64,000 nucleotides of DNA from Hormiphora californensis (lineage: Eukaryota > Ctenophora > Tentaculata > Cydippida > Pleurobrachiidae), in contig CM035359.1 in the NCBI GenBank assembly GCA_020137815.1, positions 1,597,506 to 1,661,505 of the forward strand, read 5' to 3'. This document shows positions 11,195-22,144 of the stretch, piece by piece. The notes beneath the pieces were generated by a model. It was not told where the DNA came from. It ran no database searches and saw only the letters and a program-made list of their open reading frames with translations. Position numbers and translations under genes: made by a program. Each line of letters opens with the position of its first letter. Within the stretch, counting starts at the first letter, position 1.

Positions 11195-13371
11195 TCTTCG
11201 CGACATTTGTAGGGTGCGCTTCACGCGCCGGCAAGGGAGGGGTAACTTAGTTACCAATATATCTCTCATCTCTATATCTCTCCATCCCTATAAATCGGGG
11301 TATAAATCTCTCCATCCCTATATCTCTCCATCCCTATAAATCGGGGTATAAATCTCTCCATCCCTATAAATCTCTCCATCCCTATCTCTCTCCATCCCTA
11401 TAAATCTCTCCATCCCTATAAATCTCTCCATCCATATATCTCTCCATCCCTATTAAATCTCTCCATCCCTATCTCTCTCCATCCCTATATCTCTCCATCC
11501 CTATATCTCTCCATCCCTATATCTCTCCATCCCTATAAATCTCTCCATCCCTATATCTCTCCATCCCTATATCTCTCCATCCCTATAAATCTCTCCATCC
11601 CTATATCTCTCCATCCCTATATCTCTCCATCCCTATAAATCTCTCCATCCCTATAAATCTCTCCATCCCTATAAATCTCTCGACCCTATATCTCTCCATC
11701 CAACTTTCACCAGATAACAAGGGAGGCAGTCGAAAAGGAAAAGGCAGAGTCTGCCAGTGGTGGTGGTGGTGGTTCTGGAAGTTTCCAAAGTGGTGGTTAC
11801 AATCCTGTTCAAAGGGCCAGTATAACCTCTGAAAACCTGGTTAAACAACATCTCTCCTACCTTCAAGGTAAACACCAGGAACCGACCGAATCAGATACAT
11901 TTGCAGTTTCATATTTGTTTCATTTTGAATGCTCTGTTACACTGACATACACCCGTCTAAGTCTCTCTTTAATCCTAAATCTATCAATTTACAACCGCAT
12001 CGCCTAGTCTGGTTCAGTCATTCTGTCAAATAGTGCTCCTTTCCTGTATCTTTCAACACAGTACCTCTAATATCTGATCTCTAACGCACTCAATACCTGC
12101 TCGTTTTCTTGTACTAGTCGCTTATCGCGTGTAACAACTCACAATTGTTCTTATCTGTCCCACCCGTCTTGTCCTATAGAACATCGTACACAAACTACAC
12201 ATCCTAGTGACGCTACAATCTGTCCCACCTCTTAATTGTATTTGATCATTTTTGTTCATCTTGATCTCTACTGGAAGTGGAAATGGTACACCTCTCATCT
12301 GATCACCAAAAACATCACGGTACCAATCATACATCAAAAAGCTGTAAGTTCATCTGTCTGTATTGTCTGTTCATCTATTGTGTACCATTGATAATGATTC
12401 CGGAGTAAACCTTACCAATCAATAATTTAATTAGAGCTACTATAGACAGACTACCCCAGACCCAAGCTTGAGAAGTGTCCACTCGACGGACCGTCGTCGT
12501 AACAAACAAACGAACAGGCCTACCTGCACAGCCACCCAAGCTTGAAAATGTGCCCCCTAACTTGTCTTTTTGCTTATTCGCAAGATAACTGCAATGTCCT
12601 CACGGGGCGGAGATGCGAAGAGTGCAACCGACCTTTAACCGTGGGGGCTGCGTAAGTGTCTTGCAAGTACAATGACTGACTGACAATATGAATGCAATGA
12701 TATCAACTGACCACAACACGATGACAGACGCTATGACGAGGTTGCAATGTCGTTCTGCCCTAACGGGCAGAGTTTGGCACGCTATAACCTATCTGTACCA
12801 CCACCACCACCACCGACCGAATCAGGAAATACTGGTCCCTGATTGGCTGATAACCAGTCACGTGACCTAAATAACGAGTTCTGATTGGTTGTTTACTTGT
12901 TTCGGTCGGTTCCTGGTAAACATAGTGGGATATTTTCCCGAGCTTCCCAGTAAATCGGGGTCCGACTGTACAGTGGGATATTGGGCTCGTTGTCATGCTT
13001 GTTGAGTACGGTGTTGCGTGCTGGAGATTGTACTGGAAATTGTACTGGTAAGCGCGAGAGAAAACAGAGGATTTGGAGATAGTGAAAAGAAACCTCCCAA
13101 TTCTCGCGCAGTGCAGTGTTAGGTTAGGTGTGCCCCCTTTTCCTGGAAGAAGGGGGCACGCCCAACCTACTGCATGATTATAAAAGGTATTGATTTTGGT
13201 GTTTGTGCCAACGTTGCGGACCTATAAAATCCCAATTAATCAAACAATGCCCTTACAGCGAGTTCTCGGAACCAGATTGTTGTAGACGAAGATAGTGTGA
13301 TGGGAAGTAAGAGAAAGGGAGACAGTCTATCAACGATCAACTCAGAGGCTCCAGATCCTAATAACATCTAA
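10403..13371 (+). CDS. Three-exon gene of unknown function (3' end complete)
   Basis: Exons: 10403-10503 (ATG at 10417), 11714-11867 and 13259-13371 ending in TAA. Junctions: CAG|GTTAGT to CACCAG|ATAACA (phase 0), and CAAG|GTAAAC to TTACAG|CGAGTT (phase 1). Reading frames match across both introns. From ATG 10417 the product is 117 residues: a basic start with WFTNKVKG and EKKKKWQ, a helical EAVEKEKAES stretch, a GGGGGSGS linker, then SITSENLVKQHLSYLQ and a polar tail ending NNI. The first exon is open upstream of the ATG, so 10417 may be internal and more exons may lie upstream (candidate at 169-338, phase not matching). Exon 2 is preceded by a CT-rich minisatellite that supplies its polypyrimidine tract. 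I do not recognise the family; only the gene structure is well supported. Confidence 0.7.
10750..10850. repeat. Adjacent short hairpins in an intron
   Basis: CTTACAACTTTATTC is followed by its inverse GAATAAAGTTGTAAG, then a further copy of that arm, then TTTAACCATCGCACTT with its inverse. These lie within the intron 10504-11713. Confidence 0.75.
11030..11194. repeat. (CT)n then (CA)n microsatellite
   Basis: Imperfect CT run with several CC/TT interruptions, ending in an ACACAC run at about 11179-11194. Confidence 0.95.
11259..11700. repeat. 16-20 bp minisatellite (ATCTCTCCATCCCTAT)n next to an acceptor
   Basis: Roughly 25 or more units of ATCTCTCCATCCCTAT or AAATCTCTCCATCCCTAT, with two units carrying AAATCGGGGT. 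The array ends 13 bases before the acceptor CACCAG at 11713, so the minisatellite itself forms the pyrimidine tract of the exon at 11714. Confidence 0.93.
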
Positions 13372-14598
13372 ATTTTGGTATGAAGAACCCGGTGAGACAG
13401 GATCGAGCAAGGGCAAAAGAATGCTATTTTGGTCCCCTTGGACCTTCTCCCCAGACTTGGAACCCCCTACCATCTTACAGCTATACCATTTCATTTTCAG
13501 GGAATTTTGTTCGGGGGAAGCTGCTAATAATAAATAATGGAAGAGTCCATTGTAAGTACATTTGGATCACTCACGAACACTGTACTGGATCACTCATAGA
13601 CACTGTACTGGATCACCCATGAACACTGGAAGAGCTTATGATATTATATATTCAAGTTGTTTACGGTATCCCCTGTCTTCTCTCCTAATTATATCTTCCA
13701 ATTATGTACCTGCAGTACACTTAGAAGATCGTGTACATTGTACATGTATTATATTAATATGTACGGGGTATGCCGTACTCAATATCTTTCACCAACTAAT
13801 TTACTTTACCTTCTAAACTCCAAAAAAAGGTTTCATAAAATTGTTCACCAAATATGAGTGGATTACGAGGTCGGAACAATCGCGTTGGTAGATTGAGTCG
13901 GTAAAAATAAAGTGGGGGCTGTGCGAAATACGAAATGCGTACTTCCAAAAGCGTCTGGACACGGTGATACGGCGCGGACTGATTTTAGAAATGGGGGCTG
14001 CGTGAAATGTATACTTTACTACAACTTTCAAAAGCGCCTGAACATGTCCCCCCCTCCCGTCGTCCAAAACACGGGCCGGGCTGATTTTCTACCCAATCAA
14101 TCAATAGCCAGCGTGATGAACCCTCGAGGGCCCACTACCGTAATCCGCTCTCTGACGGTCACGTCTGGGGTAAAAACGTTGCAGTCCTTTTTGGGACTGA
14201 GCTAATTAGTGTGGTTAGACTGTCTCGACCGAGAAGCGAGGAAGCTATCTAACCATCCACAAAGTCTGAGCAAATCAGAGTAAAGGCAATTTTAGTGGTG
14301 TAACTGGTGAATATATAAAGGAGTAAGACCTGGATTTTCATGGGAAACAGTTTATTCAGAACAAAATAAGTTAGTTTTGAAATCTGGAGTCGCTATGTAT
14401 TATGTGTTTCTGTGAAGTTCAAAACGTTCGATACATATATTAGATTGCCAGACAAGGTCAAAAAGACAAGCTAATACATCGGATTAATCTGATAATAGTG
14501 GCAGTTTTCTAAATGATAAAAAAATACAAATTATTTATTACTAAAAGATAAAAGATACCTAAATTGGTATAACTGACAACAGATAGAAGTTAAAATTG
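13372..14598. other. Gene-free stretch with small repeats
   Basis: Three 24-bp repeats (GGATCACTCA.GAACACTGTACT) at about 13562-13628. A duplicated segment of about 75 bp (GGGGGCTG.GTGAAAT … CAAAAGCG.CTG) at about 13914-14060. Otherwise AT-rich. No exon is supported. Confidence 0.5.
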
Positions 14599-14747
14599 CA
14601 GTAAAACCTCGATTTACCATGAACATCGCTATAATGCCAAACATATCTCAACAATTTATGGAAAAATAAGTCACAAAGGTCTTTCTGAACTTTCGGGTAC
14701 CAGCTACGCTTTTCCATCCAGTCATTGAGTAAATCGAGATTTTACTG
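14599..14747. mobile_element. pogo/Tigger-like MITE, divergent copy
   Basis: Starts CAGTAAAACCTCGATTTACC and ends GTAAATCGAGATTTTACTG, so it has inverted termini of the CAGT…GATTTACC type used by pogo/Tigger elements. No coding capacity. Confidence 0.65.
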
Positions 14748-14865
14748 TGCTTGAATTAAAAATCTATCACTTCAAAAATTCCTGTATTTCATTTACATTG
14801 TAAATAAATTACAGAAATTTACAAAAATTGAATATAACTGATGAGAGCCCCACAATGAAAACAAA

Positions 14866-17579
14866 TCATACTCCCTCCACAGGGCTGCCCCCTCCTACCC
14901 TGAAAACAGACTTTACTTTGTTTTTAAGGGGTGCAAATCCATAGCAGTAAAGTAGGGGCGTTAAAAGCTGGTGAAAAATCAGTATCTGAACACTTTTCAC
15001 CTTGCTGGATCCTGGGTCCAGATTAGCAAACACGTTGCTGACGTATAGTCCGGTATCAAAGAGAGATACAATGAGGGCTTCACCCAAACAGCACCCAACC
15101 ACCAGGTATATCGATTGAAATTTGTCCATCTTACAATCCCTCAACTTCATATTCCGTACCGCAGCCGCACCCGGTCGGAGTCTTAGTGATATGCTACTGC
15201 TAGCCCTTCGGATGTCATAGTCTGATTTGCTTCTCATCCGAAACCCCGCTTTAGAAGGAGAGAAAGAGCTTCTTCGGTTGTCGATGATGGGCGAGGAGGC
15301 GATGCTACGGATTTCAGCCGCTTTTTTGGTGCTTTTACCCCATCGAGCAGTGTCTAGAGGACCCTCGTTTCCTCGTATACCAGGGAGGGTGATAGGTCTT
15401 GGTTGGATGGTTCCTCATGGGTGGATGCCATATGGAATGCTTCGTTCACTGGAATTATACCCTGGTCCTGATAGAGAGAGGATAACAGGGGTGTAAGCAT
15501 AATCGATAATCGATAATTATCCTCGAGGCGGTGTGAAAAAGTATGAAGTTACAATAGTTGGAACTACAACGATCGCCATATCATACCACAAATATTTCAG
15601 TCCCTTTCGGTAGACACAAATGGTTACTTACCAGATTTAATGGGTGAGAGTGCACTTTTGTTTTTGCTCCGATCCTTTTCTTTTTTGCTCTCCGGGACCG
15701 TTTCTTTTTCATCTTCTTTCCTGGAATTATAAAGTTAACATATTGTATCCTGGAATATTATTTCTTCGTCGGTATGTGATGTGTGCAGTTCCTGTCATCT
15801 AAAATTACCATGGGAACGGCTTCATTCCGTTACACTTACTAAGTGTGTGGATCATGGAGGAGTAAAGTAGCAAAAGAATCAAAATGGGGAGGATGTTGGT
15901 AATCAGGTACCAGGCATGAAATACCATGTTGTTGTTCATGTCCGGTAGGCAGTAGTTTAGTGTTGAGTTAAATGAACACCCTGCATGGGAATATAATGTT
16001 GAATATTTGGGAAATATATAGTAACTATTTGTGTTGAAATGTTCAAATTGTAGTTGTTGAGTCAATTAAAAGAACACCCTGCATGGGAATATAATGTTGA
16101 ATTTGGGAAATATATAGTAACTATTTGTGTTGAAATGTTCAAATTGTAGTTGTTGAGTCAGTGATGGTTATGCTCATCACGATCTCAACTACTTTTCGAT
16201 TACTTTTACGCAATGATGGGGCGCTAAACACATTCTCGTGATTGGACCATCTCTACACGTAAGAACTGTCAGAGCATTGGCCTGACCCTATTCTCATTTC
16301 TTCAACACGAAGCGTGGTATTGACCTGGCAGCGTCAGACTTGTACGCCATGCGGTGATGGAACTAAAACAATGATATAACACATAACGTGAAATGAGTGT
16401 GGAATTGTGGAATTGAGATTGAAACCCTCTCTTATAAACGGCAAAGTATGTCATACGGCGGTATAAATTAAACCATGGATCTCAAAACATACCTTTGGTA
16501 AGATCCTCCATTATCACTGAAGGCATTATTACGATAATGATCATATTAACTGCTATGATCGAACCCATTTTACCGTGACTCATCACTTGTCGGTATCGAA
16601 ATGGATTCATTACCGCCAAAAATCTGGAAAGAGAGAGGAAGTTTAAAATATGTTTCCCAAACAATTTCTAACAGATTTGATTAAGAAATCTCATTCAGAG
16701 CATTCCATGGATATTTGATTGACTGGTTATAGATGGAAAAATTTGAATATATTATGTAACTATCCCATTATTAAGGATAGAGATAATAGCATGAATATCA
16801 GATAAATAACCATGGAAGTTCCATATAAGGAAATTACTGGCAACATGGAATTGAAACCCCTAAAGGTATAGTTTACCTATCGATGGCTATTAGCATAAGT
16901 ACAACACGGTTAAGTCCACTTAATAACCATGTTAAGTAGCTGATCCCAATGCACCAGAGAAAAGAATGGTTACTCGTACTGATGCCCCAAAACCATGTAA
17001 CTGTCAGGGGAGAGAGAGGAAGCTGTTAATAAGTAATATTTGATGTAATGACTTATAGGGCAGCCCGCAGCTGTTTTCTAGAGACATGGGAGAGGAGTAT
17101 GGCAAACATAATCTGTCAATGTTATCCTAATTCCCAAAGAAAATCCCATGCAGATTGCAGTACTCACCTTGGTGACATAGACACCGTGCGCGACCAAGAT
17201 TGAGCTCACACACATATGTGTGAGCTCGATCTCGCACGCACTAGGTGTCAATGTCACCAAGTACTCACCTATGGTTCCTGATAAAAGGGTGTTTGACTTA
17301 AAAAGGAGCACCAGCAGTAACAATGAAACAGTCTTTTTCCGTTGCTTTATACTTGTTATCTAAGACGGGAGATAAACTTAGTTGATAATCATGGATTGTA
17401 TTGGTAGACCAAAATTACCAGACGATTTTTAATTTTATATTGGGTTTTTCATCTGAAAAAAATTGATAATATGAATGATATTACCTTACCTCTTGATATA
17501 TAGCTAAAGTGACCATGAGAAGGTTTAGTAAAAGTCCGAGTCCAGCAAAAATCATAATTATCACATTATCAGTAGACAT
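14866..17579 (-). CDS. Class A (rhodopsin-like) GPCR, multi-exon
   Basis: Exons on the minus strand: 17579-17490 (ATG, TM1), 17359-17269 (TM2), 17000-16877 (Cys of TM3, then LIAIDR), 16623-16493 (FLAVMNPFRYRQ, TM4), 15980-15840 (Cys-rich loop 2, TM5), 15720-15632 (very basic loop 3, KKMKKKRSRRAKKK), and a last exon ending 14866 (TM6, TM7, tail). Phases agree for the first six exons. The DRY motif reads DRF. TM7 has TPLLYCYG where NPxxY is usual. Loop 3 is long and Arg/Lys/Ser-rich. The last exon's frame does not follow from its best acceptor (15469-15468): that frame meets TAG at 15354-15356, while the TM6-TM7 frame opens only below a TGA at 15415-15417. Either a weaker acceptor at 15365-15364 is used or there is an indel between 15357 and 15414. 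It is a plasma-membrane receptor; the ligand cannot be inferred. Confidence 0.87.
15974..16160 (-). repeat. Tandem duplication that copies an acceptor and the first 7 bases of a GPCR exon
   Basis: A unit of about 90 bp is present at 15974-16063 and again at 16072-16160. On the minus strand each copy ends with CCCATGCAG|GGTGTTC. The proximal copy is the true acceptor of the exon starting at 15980. The distal copy is a second intact-looking acceptor 98 bases upstream, followed by non-coding sequence. Confidence 0.9.
17160..17269 (-). mobile_element. 92-bp foldback MITE inserted at a splice donor with 9-bp TSD
   Basis: The element at 17169-17260 is a palindrome with termini TTGGTGACATAGACACC and its inverse, and an inner stem around TGAGCTCACACACATATGTG. 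It is flanked by GTACTCACC at 17160-17168 and 17261-17269. On the minus strand the duplicated 9-mer is G|GTGAGTAC: the last exon base plus the GPCR exon-2 donor. The intron therefore carries two identical donors, one on each side of the element. A 9-bp TSD suggests a Mutator-like MITE. Related elements: 60544-60603, and a partial hairpin near 28495-28555. Confidence 0.85.
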
Positions 17580-18895
17580 TTTTGTTGGAATCTGTTAACA
17601 AATGAGGAAACCGTTAGACATCATTACAATTTAATTTACATCAGCATAGATAAATGACAAAAAAGTTATTTTTCATTCCTCGAAGGCAGCAAAAAATTAG
17701 TACACAAATTGTTTGAGCTAGTTTCTGACTTTGTTAGCTTATATCTCATCTGAGGTTCAAATGAGGGACGGAGGACCTCCGTCGGAGATTATCTGAATAA
17801 ACTTTTCAAGACGAATCCAATGTAAACAAAATTAGACGAGAAACCTCTCAATTCTTGCACCGCTTTTACAAATGTTGTAGCATGGTGGTGGCGATTAATT
17901 TTTAGGCTTGAAGCAAAGTCATTAATTTTACAGATTGCAACTATGTACTATGATCCGTAGTGGATTGTTATAGGTTCGGCATGCACTTCATCAAAATATA
18001 TCTTGCCAGTCGTTGTAAGTTCATCAAGATAAAATGTATCTGAACAATGAACTATCATCTGGGGTTTAAGAATTTACTGATAAATGGTAAAGGTTCTTAC
18101 TAAAAAACTTTTTCAGTTACATACTATAAAACACATGCGTAATTGCGTAATATCAACATTTTTTTAAGAATAGATAAATGACAAAAAGTAATTAAGTAAT
18201 TGGCATTCATCGATGGATTCATCGAAAATTTAGTTCTCGACCCTCTCTCAATTCCTCCACCGCTTTTACAAATTTTGTAGCAGGGTGGTAGCGATTAATT
18301 TTTTTCTGCTCGAAGCAAAGTCATTAATTTAACGGATTGCAACCAGCAACTTCTACCGTAGTGGTTTGTTAGCTTGATCGTCAATTAATGAAGGTAAAAA
18401 GCAATCATACTTTCATATGAAACTTTGCCGGTCATTGTAAAACGCACATGATACGTTTTGAGCCTCTCACAAACAGGGTCATATCATTTTACGTTAAAAG
18501 TTCAACTTCGTGCATATTGATAGGCACGACCTTCCTCCTGTTCCCTCGAAGGGCGATCAGACAGGCCCTCACAAACAGGGTCCCTTTATATCATTTTGTT
18601 GAAATCACTCTCACAGCTTCTGAATAATTTATGAAAACTCTGTAAAGGACGACACAATGAAAACATAATTTGAATGGGGTCCTTAAGAAGAGAAAAGAGA
18701 ACGCTTCCCTATTATCAAGACTTTGTGCTGCACTGTATGGTCTATAAAAAGCAAACGGAGATCAGGGAAAAGAAAATAACAGTGTTGAATTTGTCAGATC
18801 ATTTGTCTAGATAGTCAGGCTCCCATAATTTGTTTATGTACAACTGGCTCCCATAATATGTAATATGTATCAGTATATTATAATATATACAAGTA
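17580..18895. other. 5' flank of the GPCR, with an internal segmental duplication
   Basis: Presumed promoter side of the minus-strand GPCR. A segment of about 120 bp around 17840-17960 (CACCGCTTTTACAAAT..TGTAGCA) recurs at about 18245-18370. No TATA box or other element can be called with confidence. Confidence 0.5.
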
Positions 18896-19033
18896 CAGTC
18901 GGATCCCGATTTACCGGCCACAATTTACGGGGATTACCATTTACCGGGAGGATAAATTTCCCCTGATATAATAATGAATTAACGGTATTTGACCCATTCC
19001 CCCGAGCATCAGGTATTAATCGGGGTCTGACTG
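18896..19033. mobile_element. pogo/Tigger-like MITE
   Basis: Begins CAGTCGGATCCCGATTTACC and ends TAATCGGGGTCTGACTG. Left flank TA. About 138 bp, with a second internal GGTAAAT-type repeat. Confidence 0.8.
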
Positions 19034-19559
19034 AAATGTACAATTGATACGATATAAGTATAGGAGCATGTTTTAATTTGGAATCAGGAATTCTCGACCG
19101 AATACTACAGTATTACAACCAATACTCACACGTCTTAAAGTGTCACGTACTCGGTTATCGTTCTTATTCACCATTCAGCCCAGTTTTCCTGATTGTGTCG
19201 GTTCATCGTTCTTTGGAATACACTTTCTCTCTAATATACCTAAACTGATTACTCTCAATATCTCAATACAACATCTGAGAAAGTCTAACATAGATGATCT
19301 CTTTCTTCTCTTCTCTAGTGCTCGCATCTACGCCCTCTCTCTTCCTCTCTCTCCTCCTCTCTCAGTCTCATCCATCGACATCGTCTCGCCGATACTCTGT
19401 ATTTTTTTATCAAAGCCTCCTCGTCCTCGAATACTTTAATCATTCTCTCGTTGATCTGAGAACGTTACTGTACTCGATCCTCTCTGGTAGTCTCTTCTCT
19501 GCTGTCTCGTCTCTCTCTCTCGTCTAGGTAATCTCAGTAGGGCTCGGTGAGTAGCGTTC
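19034..19559. other. CT-rich stretch, no supported gene
   Basis: Pyrimidine-rich on the + strand, with Ser/Leu-rich frames typical of degenerate CT repeats. Nothing recognisable as coding. Confidence 0.5.
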
Positions 19560-19576
19560 TTTCTCTCTCTCTCTCC

Positions 19577-19669
<93 letters not shown>
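19560..19669. repeat. (CT)n microsatellite
   Basis: About 110 bp of CT dinucleotides with a few interruptions in the first 30 bases. Confidence 0.96.
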
Positions 19670-19673
<4 letters not shown>

Positions 19674-19828
19674 AGCAAGATTATATGGTTGAGACTTAAG
19701 TGATCAGCAGTGCTCACAAAAGGTGTCTCTGTCTCTTTAAAAATATTCTCTTCTCTGATAATATCTGTCTACTGGACCCACAACATGCTCGATGGCACCG
19801 CACAAGATACTATCAATATTATTATTAG

Positions 19829-20165
19829 TAGGAGACACTAGCGTGGTACGCGCAAAAAATGCGCGCCACACCTTTTTTTAAACACACAATTTAAAGTTTT
19901 TCAAGATTTTTTTATACGTTTTGCCTCAGATGAGATAAAGACTTCAATCCGGTGCCATTCGATGTGCCTTATCCCTTTCTTTCCAACGCTACCAGATCGA
20001 TTTCTTTAGCTTATCAGGAATTGGAGATATTTGATCAATTATGAAAATTCCGCTTCTCGACACTCGAGATTTTGCTCGATTTAGATCATATCTCCTGTTC
20101 CTTTACCGGTGTCATTTGATGGGTTTTATCATTCTCTTTTTGGAAACAGTTTCTCAAATATAATC
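19829..20165. mobile_element. Truncated copy of the 30790-31721 TIR element
   Basis: Left end TAGTAGGAGACACTAGCGTG matches the terminal repeat of the element at 30790. It continues through similar internal sequence (CAAGATTTTTTTATACGTTTTG; CTTTCCAACGCTACCAGATCG). No matching right end was found. Confidence 0.6.
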
Positions 20166-22144
20166 GCCACTATGAGGATACCGAATAGAAGTAAGTAAAC
20201 AAGTTATTAGTAACAATATACGTATAATAATTCGTCTTTAACACAATACCGACTAAATGCAGAGATACCCAAGAGAATACGAAATTTTTCAGTTATGCAA
20301 TAAGTATACTTCGGCCTTTTGCACGTGCTTTCAAAAAACAAAAAAGGCTAAGCAACAATCTAGCAACTACCGCATGGACTACTTGCACGCGAAGGTCTAT
20401 AAAACTAAATCCAGAATGGTTAAATGTCTGCATGGTTTCGAAACTAAATTGCCCATCAGACGGACATGGGCGAGGTTGCCTTACTATCACGCAAAGAAAG
20501 TCACGCGAAGACCAACTGTTGCAATCTCATGCTGAATAATCATTTTAAAATCGAGTTGAGATAATGATGATGCAGTCGGCCTCGAGCAAATTCCGCTCTG
20601 ATTTCTCCCCAAATTACAACTTGTATCAGCAGGGGTGGAATTAAAAATAATTTTAATTATGTTATGTCTGAATATTCTAATTAAATACGTCTGAAAGGAA
20701 GGAGGGAGAGATGAAAGACTATAGCACCGGCCATGAGAAGCAACAATTATCGACCTCCCTGGGTAGTGTATATTACTGAGAGAGAGAGCACCGCAGCTGT
20801 GGCCTCTGCAGCCCAGGGCCCTTCTTTTTTTAACTTATTGCCTAAGGTTATATCATAAGTCATTGTCATGGGCCCTAACTTATAGTTATATATATATCAT
20901 GCCCTATAGGCACGTGTGGTTTATAATAGTCGAGACAGCTGTGCATAAAAGCGAGGGTGTGGGGTAACGATCCTGCCGGATAAATTCAGGTAACAATGAA
21001 TGGTTTGAATAATATATATTATGGACGGAGAAAATTTAAGCTTTCTTATTCTATATAATGACAGTCCCATGGGAAGCATTCGAGCAGCACTATATAACTT
21101 CGATAAGGACTCCTATAATTAGATCTGATTATGCAATTAATCCCTCAATTAGCAAATTCTAAGTATAATCAATGATCTATGATCAAACCTAGAATTTGCT
21201 CCCAGAATCCCTAATTCCAAGAATTCAAAGTAAATTCAACGATATATTACAACCAATCGGAGATTAAAAATATTCTGGATATTGAAACGGGATATGCCCC
21301 ACCAACATTATATATGTGCAGCTGCAGAGGCCATACAACATGATGCATTATAAGGCCGTGAGATTATAATTGTACAGATGTATTTTCAGCTGGTCTATGG
21401 TAATGCAGTTCTCAGGCTGGACTCAATCTTCACAGATCTCAGAGAGATGTATATCGCATGGCCGAATTCTGCAATTAATCTCTTTCACATACGGCCCAGA
21501 AATAACAAGATTGTCCCACTCTCAAGTTCTGGCATCAAATTTTCACAATGAACTGAGAACTCCCTCTTTTTTCTCTCTATTATCATTCATTTTCATTCAT
21601 TTTCAATATCAATGCTGAAGTCCCACCACGGTGACCAGTCATTGTCATTTCTCTTAATAAAACCACTCACTTCTCTATCTAAACGTCTTCTATCTCTTTC
21701 TCATACTATGTACCTTCCCTCTCTTTTTTTTCTCTACCTTTCTCCCCACAATATCTTGTCAAGAAATGTAATCAGTACCTACGGTACTATAATATAACAC
21801 ATCCAGTTCTACCTTAGGTGCTATTTTAGAAGCATACCAATACAAAAAAGAAGCTCATATCTCAGATATAGACAGAGGAGAACAATATATATTGTTCTCC
21901 TCTGTCTATATCTGAGATATTATCTGAGATATTATCTCATGGTACTGGTACAATTGTTGGTACTGTTGCCAGAAAGTTACTATGCGAGATACGATCTTTT
22001 CTTCTTAGTTTTTATAGTAAAAACTATACCCGGAGAATTTCTGTATCGAACATTAACAGTATTGACTATCAAACATTAGCATTCAGTTAATTCATTTGAT
22101 ATGATAATTGGTATATATTGGTTGTTTTGAGTCCTAAGAGTCTA
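20166..22144. other. Stretch with no supported gene
   Basis: AT-rich sequence. A perfect hairpin at about 21864-21921 has GATATAGACAGAGGAGAACA arms around an ATAT loop. A frame at 20257-20535 is Lys/Arg-rich and has no homology I recognise; without splice support it is not called. Confidence 0.5.

Noticed and set aside
20257-20535. 92-residue basic frame as a gene
   Set aside because: No recognisable domain and no splice partners; composition alone is not enough.
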